In this document: in pieces, positions 50,862 through 58,646 of the stretch | Position numbering within the stretch: position 1 is the first letter of the stretch | Layout: every line of letters starts with the position of its first letter | Assembly (NCBI GenBank): GCA_002423585.1 | Contig: DIWS01000019.1 | Coordinates: 1 to 64,000 of the forward strand | Direction: 5' to 3' | DNA length: 64,000 bases | From: Actinobacteria bacterium UBA6100 | GTDB lineage: Bacteria; Actinomycetota; Coriobacteriia; Anaerosomatales; Anaerosomataceae | The notes under the pieces: generated by a model | Databases searched by the model: none | What the model saw: the letters and a program-made list of their open reading frames with translations, nothing else | Told to the model about the DNA's origin: nothing | Translations under genes and position numbers: made by a program

Positions 50862-53269
50862 CCGATGGACTCCCTGCTGCGCGCTATGGCGTCACGGACC
50901 GCGCTCACGCAGCCCGGCGCATCCTCAGAATACCCTGCACCGATGCACTCGGCGAAGTCGCGCGTCACCACCGCACCACCCACGAGCACCGGGATGGCAC
51001 GCACCTCGCGGATCGCGCCGCACGCCCGCTCCATGTTGGGCAGCGTCGTGGTCATGAGCGCCGAAAGGCACACCGCATCGGCATCGCGTGCGGCTTCGGC
51101 GAACGCTTCGGCGGGCACGTCCACACCGAGGTCGTCGACGAGGTAGCCCTGGCTCTCGAGCATCGACACGCAGATGTCCTTGCCGATGGAGTGGATGTCG
51201 CCCTTGACCGTGCCGAACACCACGCGGCCCTCGTGCGCGGCGCTGCCCTCGGGTAGGTGCGTCTTGGCGCGCGCGACGGCGGCCTTCATGGCATCGGCGG
51301 CCGCGATCAGCTGCGGCAGGAACACGTCGCCGCGGCCGTAGGCGTCACCGAGGCGCTGGATCGCGGGCGTGAGCACATCTGCGATCACCGACTGCGGCTC
51401 CTGACCCGCGGCGACAAGGTCGTCCACCAGCCCCGGCGCCGAGTCCGCGTCCCCGCGCTCGATCGCACCACCGAGCCGTTCGGCGGTGGTGCCGGGAGCG
51501 GACGGGACCTCAGGGGCGCTCGCGCCCTCGGATTCGGCAACACGCGCGATCCAGCGCTCGGCACGCACATCGCGGCCGAGCAGCACGTCGGATGCGGCAG
51601 CGGCCGTGGCATTGTCGAACTCCACGCGCTCGGAGGGGTTCACGATCGCGGCGGTGAGACCTTCCCCGACCGCGAGCACGAGGAACTGCGCATTGAGCAG
51701 CGCGCGCCCGGGCAGTCCGTGGCTGACGTTGCTCACGCCTGCGAGCGTCGCCAGCCCGAGCTCGTCGGTCACGGTGCGGATAGCGCGGAGCGTTGCGGTG
51801 GCGCCCGCCTCCTCGGTGGCCGCCGCCAGAACGAGCGTGTCCACCAGCAGGTCGTCGTCGCCGAGTCCGGCCGCGTGCGCGGCCTCCCTCACGCGGCGTA
51901 CGACGTCAACGCGTGCCTCGGCGGCGTGCGGCACGCCCGAGTCGTCGAGCGCGAGCACCACGACCGCGGCGCCGTAGCGCACGGCGAGCGGCAGCACGGC
52001 CTCGATCGAGGCGGACTCCCCGCTCACGCTGTTGATGAGCGCGCGGCCCGGATACACCCTGAGGGCGGCTTCGAGCGCCACGGGATCGGTCGTATCGAGC
52101 ACGAGCGGCAGATCCACGAGGCCCGAGAGCGCGAGCACCGCCTTCGGCAGCACTTCTGCCTGGACCACGCCGGCCGCGCCCACGTTCACGTCGAGCAGGT
52201 CCGCACCTGCGTCCTGCTGCTCGATGGCGTACTCGCGCACCACGTCGAGCGCGCCTGCGCGCAGTGATTCGGCCAGCCGCTTCTTGCCGGTGGGGTTGAT
52301 ACGTTCGCCGATGCGGGTGAGCGGAGCGCCGGCACCGATGCGCGCCACGCCACGCGGGCCCGCGACGGCCACGCCAGCGGGCGGTGCGGTGCGCTCCACG
52401 GGATCGCGGTCCGAGACGAAGTCCGCGATGGAGCCGGTGAACGACGGTGTGGAGCCACAGCACGAGCCGATGAGCGAGGCGCCGGCATCCACGAAGCGCG
52501 CCGCGTACTCCCCCATCTCAAGAGCCGTGCCCGGGAACACGGTCTTCCCGTCCACGAGCTGCGGCAGGCCGGCGTTGGGCCGCACGATGATCGGCAGCGT
52601 GGTGGCGCACGCCATCCGCTCTACGAGCGGCAGCATCTGCTCGGGGCCGAGGCCGCAGTTCAGCCCCACCGCGGACGCCCCGGCGGCCTCGAGGATCACC
52701 GCCGCCGCCTCCGGGCCGGTGCCCGAGAGGTCCATGCGGCCGTTCAGCCCGAAGGTGCACGTCACGAAGACCGGCAGGTCCGTGACCGAACGCGCGGCGA
52801 GCACGGCGCAGCGCGCCTCGGCGATGTCGGTCATCGTGGCGATCTGGATGGCGTCCGGATGCTCGAGCGCGAGCGCCGCAGCCTGCTCGGCGAACACGTC
52901 GAACAGCTCGTCGAAGCGCGCGCTGCCCAGCGGCTCGAGCACGTGGCCCGTGGGGCCCAGCTCGCCCAGGATGTGCGTGGCGCCGCTCGCCCGCGCCACG
53001 CGCACGGCGGCCCGGTTGAGCTCCTCCACCTGGTCGCCGAGACCGTAGGCCTCGAGCTTCAGGCGCGATCCGCCGAAGGAGTTGGAGGTTGCGCAGTCCG
53101 CACCGGCGAGGTTGTACAGACGGTGCACCTCGATCACGATGTCCGGCGCGGTGACGTTGAGCTGCACGAACGACTGGTCCGAAGGCAGGTCGTGCTTCTG
53201 CAGCATCGTCCCCATGGCCCCGTCGAGCACAAGTATGTCGCGGCCGAGCCGCAGCGCGATGTCAGGCAT
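50858..53269 (-). CDS. metH: Cobalamin-dependent methionine synthase lacking the reactivation domain
   Basis: An 803-residue protein, against about 1,200 for E. coli MetH. Domains: homocysteine S-methyltransferase (1-280; zinc Cys in GLNCG and GSCCGSTP), pterin/methyl-THF binding (about 305-560; GERINPTGKKRLAE), helical cap and B12 domain (about 595-803; the lower-ligand His in GDIHSIGKDI). The C-terminal SAM-reactivation domain is missing, as in many anaerobes. The ATG has GGAGG six bases upstream and overlaps the small membrane protein gene by 8 nt. Confidence 0.9.
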   Translation of the reverse strand: MPDIALRLGRDILVLDGAMGTMLQKHDLPSDQSFVQLNVTAPDIVIEVHRLYNLAGADCATSNSFGGSRLKLEAYGLGDQVEELNRAAVRVARASGATHILGELGPTGHVLEPLGSARFDELFDVFAEQAAALALEHPDAIQIATMTDIAEARCAVLAARSVTDLPVFVTCTFGLNGRMDLSGTGPEAAAVILEAAGASAVGLNCGLGPEQMLPLVERMACATTLPIIVRPNAGLPQLVDGKTVFPGTALEMGEYAARFVDAGASLIGSCCGSTPSFTGSIADFVSDRDPVERTAPPAGVAVAGPRGVARIGAGAPLTRIGERINPTGKKRLAESLRAGALDVVREYAIEQQDAGADLLDVNVGAAGVVQAEVLPKAVLALSGLVDLPLVLDTTDPVALEAALRVYPGRALINSVSGESASIEAVLPLAVRYGAAVVVLALDDSGVPHAAEARVDVVRRVREAAHAAGLGDDDLLVDTLVLAAATEEAGATATLRAIRTVTDELGLATLAGVSNVSHGLPGRALLNAQFLVLAVGEGLTAAIVNPSERVEFDNATAAAASDVLLGRDVRAERWIARVAESEGASAPEVPSAPGTTAERLGGAIERGDADSAPGLVDDLVAAGQEPQSVIADVLTPAIQRLGDAYGRGDVFLPQLIAAADAMKAAVARAKTHLPEGSAAHEGRVVFGTVKGDIHSIGKDICVSMLESQGYLVDDLGVDVPAEAFAEAARDADAVCLSALMTTTLPNMERACGAIREVRAIPVLVGGAVVTRDFAECIGAGYSEDAPGCVSAVRDAIARSRESIG

Positions 53270-53588
53270 CGGAGGCCTCCTTCAGCTTGTCCGCCACGTA
53301 CGCGGACGCGAACCGGTAGCCCGTCAGGTACACCATGGCGAAGAACGCGCCCATCTGGAGCCACGCGTCCCAGCCCATGCGCGCGTTGAAGCGTGCGAGA
53401 TCGCCCGTCGAAGCGCCCCAGACGAAGCAGCCGCCGACCACGAGCAGCACGCCGATAAGACTTGCGCGCAGCAGCACTCGTCCCGCACGCGGGCTGACTC
53501 TCGCTGCCAGCGGCATCGATGCCACGACCGCCAGGATCGCCACCAGGGCCGAGACCGCCATGACCTGCACGAATGCGTACTGTGGCAC
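53262..53588 (-). CDS. Small membrane protein in the methionine operon
   Basis: A 108-residue protein with three predicted membrane helices (about 8-27, 38-57, 72-93) and a short charged C terminus. The GTG at 53588 is chosen for AGGGAG upstream; the open frame extends to 53741 but only as an overlap of the ferredoxin gene. It lies 14 nt after the NIL-ferredoxin stop and overlaps metH. No family recognised. Its place between homocysteine formation and methylation suggests a role in sulfide or cofactor access, which is speculation. Confidence 0.6.
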   Translation of the reverse strand: MPQYAFVQVMAVSALVAILAVVASMPLAARVSPRAGRVLLRASLIGVLLVVGGCFVWGASTGDLARFNARMGWDAWLQMGAFFAMVYLTGYRFASAYVADKLKEASDA

Positions 53589-53602
53589 CTGCGTCTCCCT
53601 GT

Positions 53603-54010
53603 CTAGAACGTGAGCGTGATCGCCCTGCGCGGACAGGCTATCACGCACGCTTCGCAGTACACGCACTTGTCCTTGTCGAACCTGAGGGTCTGCGTCTCGG
53701 GGTCGAGCGTGAGCGCGCCGGGCTTGCACACGGCGGTGCACAGTCCGCAGTCCACGCAGCGCTCTTCGTCGAGCACGATGTCGCTCGCAGCCTCGTTGAC
53801 GGTGAGGCCCTGCGCCTCCAGGAACGCCACGCCGGCGGCGTAGTTCTCTTTGCTGCCGGTGACCTCGAGGACCATCCGGCCCTCCTGCGCGGGATGGATC
53901 TGTGCTCGAAGGATGTTCGGCACGAGGTCGTAGTCGCGCACCAGGTGGTAGATGATCGGCTTCAGTGACTGCCGGGGCGGGAACGTGAGATCGAGTCGCT
54001 TGCGCGCCAT
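53603..54010 (-). CDS. NIL-domain 2[4Fe-4S] ferredoxin (MA1822-like)
   Basis: A 135-residue protein: an N-terminal NIL domain (about 5-75, ligand-binding fold also found in methionine transporters) and two ferredoxin motifs, RCVDCGLCTAVCKPG and KCVYCEACVIACPRR. It corresponds to the partner of the COG1900 protein in Methanosarcina (MA1821-MA1822), needed for making homocysteine from aspartate semialdehyde and sulfide. The ATG is 2 nt after the upstream stop; GGGAGG lies in the end of that gene. Confidence 0.87.
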   Translation of the reverse strand: MARKRLDLTFPPRQSLKPIIYHLVRDYDLVPNILRAQIHPAQEGRMVLEVTGSKENYAAGVAFLEAQGLTVNEAASDIVLDEERCVDCGLCTAVCKPGALTLDPETQTLRFDKDKCVYCEACVIACPRRAITLTF

Positions 54011-54012
54011 GA

Positions 54013-55185
54013 CTAGATCGCCTCCCTTGTGGTGATCTCGAGCGGTTTCTGCGCCTGGCTGCCCGGCTGCGGGAGCAGCTCCACAGGCTCGGCGATCGCG
54101 AACCGCTCCTCGGTGATCCAGCGCTTCAGCTCGGTGGCGATCCGGCGCGCCCTGGGAAGCGAGCTGATCGGGCCGGTCGGCACCTTCTTGCCCTCGACCT
54201 CGATCGACCCGCTGCGCAGCTCGGCATACGTGACCGTGCCGAGCGACGGGCGCGAGCGGCCTGCCACACCGTAGTCGTAGATGGTGGCCGTGAGGTCGGC
54301 GTCGGTGAGTGCGAGCGTGGCGGCGATGTCCTCGTCCAGCACGGGCACGGGCACGCCGATGCCCACGAAACTCGAAACACCGTAACCGGTGAAGGTCGCC
54401 GCCGAGTAGAACTCGGGGCTGGCGGCCTTGAGATCCGCGATCACCGCGAGCGTACCGGCCGGCCGCACGGGCACGCCGTGTGAGTCGCGGTCGGTGTGCG
54501 GGTTGTGCTGGGTGCCCTGCCACGCCACGTAGCCGGGGGCCCCGGCCACGAAGATGCGCGACCCCACCCCGATCGTCCGGTAGGTCGGGTCATTGAGCAG
54601 CGGCGAGAGCACTCCCGCCGAGCAGTATGTGGCATTGCCGAGCCTCGGCAGCAGCGTGCCCAGGTAGGTGTGCAACACCGAGTCGGTGGTGTTCACCGCC
54701 ACCGCGTAGTTCTGGTACGCGTTGCGCGGGTTGAAGAAGTACGCCTGGTTGAGGTCATCGAGCGTCACCCACGTGTCGATCTCGGTGCGCGGGTAGCAGT
54801 CGGTGCCGGGGCTCGTCGCGCGCAGGCGCACGGCCTTGCCCCGCAGCAGGTCCTCGATAACGTGCGCGCCGCCATACTCGATGCCGCGAGTGCTGCTCGG
54901 CTGCGTCACGCCGAGGTACGTGTCCACCGCGGCGAGACCGCCGTAGGCGGCAACGTCGTTCAGCCAGATCTCGGCCATGCGGATCGGCGGGTCGGAGTGG
55001 CCGAAGTTGAGGATCACCCCGGTGGAACACATCGGGCCGAACGTCCCGGTGGTCACCACGTCCACGCGCCTGGCGGCCGCCTTCACGCCCTCGTCAGCGG
55101 CGAGCGTGGCGAACTCCTCGGCAGTGAACACCACCGCCTCGCCGCTCGCAATGCGCGCGTTGATCTCTTCCCAGCTCTTCGCCAT
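54013..55185 (-). CDS. Homocysteine biosynthesis protein (COG1900/DUF39)
   Basis: A 390-residue COG1900 protein, full length for the family and without the CBS domains some members carry. Conserved blocks include TTGTFGPMCSTGVILNFGH, SSTRGIEYGGAHVIEDLL, GTDCYPR, TYCSAGVLSPLLNDP and the TFTGYGVSSFVGIGVPVP segment. Cys in MCSTG (residue 54) and TDCYPR (about 131) are candidates for persulfide chemistry. The family replaces the homoserine-based route: sulfide is added to aspartate semialdehyde and the product reduced. CGGAGG lies six bases before the ATG. First gene after the T-box leader. Confidence 0.88.
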   Translation of the reverse strand: MAKSWEEINARIASGEAVVFTAEEFATLAADEGVKAAARRVDVVTTGTFGPMCSTGVILNFGHSDPPIRMAEIWLNDVAAYGGLAAVDTYLGVTQPSSTRGIEYGGAHVIEDLLRGKAVRLRATSPGTDCYPRTEIDTWVTLDDLNQAYFFNPRNAYQNYAVAVNTTDSVLHTYLGTLLPRLGNATYCSAGVLSPLLNDPTYRTIGVGSRIFVAGAPGYVAWQGTQHNPHTDRDSHGVPVRPAGTLAVIADLKAASPEFYSAATFTGYGVSSFVGIGVPVPVLDEDIAATLALTDADLTATIYDYGVAGRSRPSLGTVTYAELRSGSIEVEGKKVPTGPISSLPRARRIATELKRWITEERFAIAEPVELLPQPGSQAQKPLEITTREAI

Positions 55186-55199
55186 ACGATCTACCTCCG

Positions 55200-55546
55200 A
55201 ACATGAAAAAACACCTCCCGCCCGGACTGTTCGTCAGGGCGAAAGGCGCATCTGCGCTTTCGCGGTACCACCCGACTTCGTCACGAGTTCTCGTGACCTC
55301 TTCTCGAGCACAGGACGGTGGTGGTTGCCGACGGGCGGGAGATCTTCGCCGAACATGTCCGATGCTCTCAAGCCTACGGTAACGGGGGCGTCCGTCCGGC
55401 ATTACTCCGCGAGAAGCGCGTTTCCTCCGGAAGCCTCGGGGGCCATGTTCCGCGTTCTTTCGGGCGCCGGTTCTCAGCTGCTCCGGCTCTCTGGAGCCCT
55501 ACTCGAGTGCGCGTACTCATCCCCTTCACAGGCACTGTGAAGTTGT
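55200..55546 (-). promoter_or_regulatory. T-box riboswitch leader, methionine specifier
   Basis: Read leftward, the leader has GATGAGTA (55521-55514) at the stem I base, the distal stem I motifs AGAGAGCCGG (55492-55483) and GCTGAGAACCGGC (55478-55466), and a specifier AACATGG with ATG at 55446-55444. The tRNA-acceptor-binding T-box core GGGTGGTACCGCG is at 55273-55261. An 8-bp hairpin (55297-55280) precedes the core. Downstream, an imperfect hairpin CGCCC...GGGCG, then T6 (55211-55206), suggests transcriptional attenuation. Uncharged tRNA-Met should favour read-through into the homocysteine/methionine operon. Confidence 0.88.
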
Positions 55547-55552
55547 CGCACC

Positions 55553-55581
55553 ACGGTACGAGGCGAGGCGGCGAGTGTCAA
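55553..55581 (-). promoter_or_regulatory. Promoter of the T-box/methionine operon
   Basis: Read leftward: a perfect TTGACA (55581-55576), 17 nt, TACCGT (55558-55553). Transcription would begin near 55546, just upstream of T-box stem I. Confidence 0.7.
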
Positions 55582-55622
55582 GCGTGGGCGTCCGGCCGAT
55601 AGGTCGGCCTTGTCCGCGCGGA

Positions 55623-55650
55623 CTGACCACCGAGCCGGGCGTTGTATAAT
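55623..55650 (+). promoter_or_regulatory. Promoter of the DUF5648 protein gene
   Basis: CTGACC (55623-55628), 16 nt, then a perfect TATAAT (55645-55650), about 47 nt before the ATG. It diverges from the methionine operon promoter 42 bp away. Confidence 0.6.
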
Positions 55651-55696
55651 GGCGCAAGTGCCCGGCCTGATGCGCCACGACCCCTGGGAGCGATAC

Positions 55697-56590
55697 ATGA
55701 TCCTCAAGACGCGGTGTTGGCTGGCGGCGTTCGCTGTTGCGTCACTCGTTGCGGGCTGGGCTTCTCCGGCGTTCGCACTCCCGTCTGATGACGTCATTCC
55801 GGGAGTCACCCTCCCGCCCTCCATCGTTTCCGGCGACCTTGACCAGGCCACCGATCCCCGGGACGTGTACAGCGTCTCACTCATCGCGGGTGAGACGCTC
55901 GTGCTGAGCCTCACGACGGACACCGCAGCCGCGTCGCTCTACTGCGACCTGGATATCTATCTCTATGGCCCAGGTGTCGCGCCCGGAACTCCCGTACATT
56001 CAGCGGCCGTGGCCAGAGCGGCGCTGCCCACCTTCTACCCCGAGACGATCACCTACGCCGCTCCGGTCAGCGGGACGTACTACATCGAACTCTACGCAGC
56101 GGAAGGCGCAGGCCCCACGCGACTGACGTGGTCGATCGTTCCCGAGCCGCTCCTGCCCGTCTTCCGGTTCTACAACGTGCGGACCGGCACCCACTTCTAC
56201 ACGGCTTCGACGACTGAAGCTGCGATCGTTCGGCAGACCTGGCCTACCGTCTTCGCCGACGAGGGCATCGCCTACCACACCAAGGCGTCGAAGAACCCTG
56301 AGCCCCTCTACCGCTTCTACAACGTGCGTACCGGGAGCCACTTCTACACCGCCTCGCCGGAAGAGAAGGCGATCGTGCTCGCCACGTGGCCGAACGTCTT
56401 CGCATACGAGGGCGAGACATACCGGGTGTCACGCTACAACGATGGCACCAAGACCGCCGTCTACCGGTTCCTCAACGTACGCAACGGGAGTCACTTCTAC
56501 ACGGCCTCGGCCCACGAAGCCGACCTGGTCCGACAGCACTGGCCGACGGTGTATCGGGACGAAGGGGTAGCGTTCTACGTAGGTCAGTAG
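55697..56590 (+). CDS. Secreted protein with three DUF5648 repeats
   Basis: A 297-residue exported protein. A signal peptide (cleavage after AFA near residue 27) is followed by a beta-rich pre-peptidase-like domain (about 35-150; DPRDVYSVSLIAGETLVL...GTYYIELYA) and three DUF5648 repeats of about 45 residues (150-297). Each repeat has RFYN/RFLN VR.G.HFYTAS, then E..IV...WP.V, then EG.AY. The repeats resemble a glycan-binding propeller half. GGGAG lies seven bases before the ATG. Confidence 0.8.
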   Translation: MILKTRCWLAAFAVASLVAGWASPAFALPSDDVIPGVTLPPSIVSGDLDQATDPRDVYSVSLIAGETLVLSLTTDTAAASLYCDLDIYLYGPGVAPGTPVHSAAVARAALPTFYPETITYAAPVSGTYYIELYAAEGAGPTRLTWSIVPEPLLPVFRFYNVRTGTHFYTASTTEAAIVRQTWPTVFADEGIAYHTKASKNPEPLYRFYNVRTGSHFYTASPEEKAIVLATWPNVFAYEGETYRVSRYNDGTKTAVYRFLNVRNGSHFYTASAHEADLVRQHWPTVYRDEGVAFYVGQ

Positions 56591-56605
56591 TCGGAAGACC
56601 CGTCG

Positions 56606-57034
56606 TCAGCGCAGCGCGAGCGCCGCGGCGATCACCTCGTGATGATCGAAAGCGAGCGGCGGCAACGCATCGACCGCGTACCAGGCCACCCGTGCGGCAT
56701 CATCACCCGCGACAGGTGACACCTCGGCGGCGTCAAGGTGCGCGAGGTAGGCGGTGGCCACTGTCCACCCGCGGGGATCCCGACCACGCTTGCTGAACAG
56801 TCCGACGAGCGCAAGCTCGCCGTCCCACGTCACGCCCGTCTCTTCGGCAAGCTCCCGCCGGGCAGCGGACTCGGGCAGTTCGTACTCGTCGACGAACCCA
56901 CCGGGCAAGGCCCATCGGCCCTTGAACGGCCCGCGTCCGCGCTCGATCAGAAGCACCTCGCAGGCAGCACCCGCGCCGCGAACAGCGACGACATCGGCGG
57001 TGAGGGCGGGTCTTGGAAAGGGATATGTGTACAT
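56606..57034 (-). CDS. Nudix hydrolase (ADP-ribose pyrophosphatase-like)
   Basis: A 142-residue Nudix protein. The box GGFVDEYELPESAARRELAEETG fits G-x5-E-x7-REU-x-EE-x-G-U without gaps (shown here in part: residues about 40-62). N-terminal PALTADVVAVRG...VLLIERG and the WTVATAYLAH strand are as in ADP-ribose pyrophosphatases and NrtR-like domains. Start ATG 57034 has no clear ribosome site and may be leaderless. Substrate unproven. Confidence 0.8.
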   Translation of the reverse strand: MYTYPFPRPALTADVVAVRGAGAACEVLLIERGRGPFKGRWALPGGFVDEYELPESAARRELAEETGVTWDGELALVGLFSKRGRDPRGWTVATAYLAHLDAAEVSPVAGDDAARVAWYAVDALPPLAFDHHEVIAAALALR

Positions 57035-57130
57035 GCGTCGAGTGTAGCGCAGTGTCCGGAGGACGACGCTTCCGAGTCTAGGCAGGCAGGCGTATCCTGG
57101 CATGACATGCCCTCCCAAGGAAGGTGCCCG

Positions 57131-58126
57131 GTGCCCCTCAACCCGCTCCGTTGGTCACACCGCGTGAAGCTGATCGCGGCCTTCGCCGCGCTCTACATAG
57201 TCTGGGGCTCCACCTACCTCGGCATCCGCATCGGGCTTGAGTCCGGCATGCCGGTCACCCTGTTCGCAGGGATGCGCCTCGTGCCGGCGGGCGTACTGCT
57301 GCTTGCCTTCGCAGCTGCTCGCGGCACCCGGCTGCGTATCCCTTTCGATGAGTACCGGCTCGTGGCGACCGTGGGCATCTTGCTGCTTGTGGGCGGCATG
57401 TACTCCACCTTCCTTTCCGAACGTTACATCCCCTCGGGCCTGGCGGCGCTCATAGTCGCGCTCCTACCCTTGTGGGTCGCTCTCGCGGAGTCTTTCGTTC
57501 CCGGGATGGACCGGCCGAGCGCCCGCGGATACGTCGGGCTCGTCGTTGGCTTCGCCGGTCTTGGTGTGTTGATGGCGCCACGCCTGACAGGCATCAGTGG
57601 CACCCCAACGGAACTCCTCGGCGTGGCTACTCAGATTCTCGGCACATGGTTGTGGACCGGTGGGTCGATCCTCTCGAAACGACGCCCGGTCAAGACCGAT
57701 GCACTCGTCGCTACCGGCTATGAGATGCTCACCGCAGGCGCGGTCCTGCTCGTGATCGGCACCGTGAACGGCGAGTGGGCAGGCGCAAGGATCACGGTGA
57801 CGGGTGCCGCAGCGCTCGCCTACCTCATCGTCTTTGGTAGCTGCGTGGCGTTCACTGCGTTCGTGTGGCTCCTGCGCAACGCACCGGCGTCCAAGGTCAT
57901 GACCTACGCATACATCAACCCCGTCATCGCCGTCTTCCTTGGCTGGACCGCAGGTCGACTCGGCTGGGTACCTCCAGAACCCGTCGACGGCTGGGTTCTC
58001 GCCGGCATGGCCATCATCGTGGCCGGAGTCGCGCTCACCACAAGCGCCCCCACCAGACCCGGGATGCTGCCCGCGCCGTCCCCGGAGGCTGAGTCGGCGG
58101 TCGCCGCGCCGCTGCGGACGTCGTAA
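57131..58126 (+). CDS. EamA-family (DMT) transporter
   Basis: A 331-residue membrane protein with ten predicted helices in two EamA repeats. The first starts ALYIVWGSTYLGIRIGLE, the second ILGTWLWTGGSILSKRR, and the close PASKVMTYAYINPVIAVFLGW is typical of YedA-type exporters. The GTG at 57131 is preferred for AAGGAAGG six bases upstream. Export of amino acids or other metabolites is usual for the group. Confidence 0.82.
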   Translation: MPLNPLRWSHRVKLIAAFAALYIVWGSTYLGIRIGLESGMPVTLFAGMRLVPAGVLLLAFAAARGTRLRIPFDEYRLVATVGILLLVGGMYSTFLSERYIPSGLAALIVALLPLWVALAESFVPGMDRPSARGYVGLVVGFAGLGVLMAPRLTGISGTPTELLGVATQILGTWLWTGGSILSKRRPVKTDALVATGYEMLTAGAVLLVIGTVNGEWAGARITVTGAAALAYLIVFGSCVAFTAFVWLLRNAPASKVMTYAYINPVIAVFLGWTAGRLGWVPPEPVDGWVLAGMAIIVAGVALTTSAPTRPGMLPAPSPEAESAVAAPLRTS

Positions 58127-58226
58127 GCCGGGATCAGCAAGCTCCATCACATCTCCATGCGGGCCGCACAACGCCCGCACACGCGCTGGAGATACTCATC
58201 GTGTGCCCCAGGAAAGGAGACACGAC

Positions 58227-58544
58227 ATGTATACACAGTTCGGACACGGCATGGTCTCAGGCGGTCAGCGGATGATGGACGGCGGCCTCGGCTTCGGTGG
58301 TTTCGGGATCCTGTCCACCGTCGGCTTCATCATCGTCGCCGCTGCGGTGGTCGGCCTGATCATCTGGGCCCTCGCACGCAAGTCCACGCGTCCCGGCGCG
58401 GCCGTCCCCGGTCCCACCGCTGCTGACACCGCGCTCGCGATCGCTCGCGAACGGCTCGCTCGCGGCGAGATCGACCCTGAGCAGTACACCGCCATCGCCA
58501 CTGCCCTCACCGGCCCGCCATCTGTACCGGTGACCAGCGGATAG
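58227..58544 (+). CDS. SHOCT-domain small membrane protein
   Basis: A 105-residue protein with a Gly/Met-rich N terminus, one membrane helix (about 30-50) and a C-terminal SHOCT motif (ALAIARERLARGEIDPEQYTAI, about 68-90). SHOCT motifs are short oligomerisation elements at protein ends. AAAGGAG precedes the ATG. Confidence 0.75.
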   Translation: MYTQFGHGMVSGGQRMMDGGLGFGGFGILSTVGFIIVAAAVVGLIIWALARKSTRPGAAVPGPTAADTALAIARERLARGEIDPEQYTAIATALTGPPSVPVTSG

Positions 58545-58579
58545 CCCTCTCTCTCCCATCCCCCTCCCCCCCTCGCGAT

Positions 58580-58611
58580 CAGGGCGGGACCGGATCCCCG
58601 GTCCCGCCCTG
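58580..58611. terminator. Bidirectional terminator between convergent genes
   Basis: A perfect 14-bp stem (58580-58593 with 58598-58611), ATCC loop, between the stops at 58544 and 58647. Confidence 0.75.
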
Positions 58612-58646
58612 AGCCGTGCAAGAAGAAGACGGTGGTGCGATACGGC

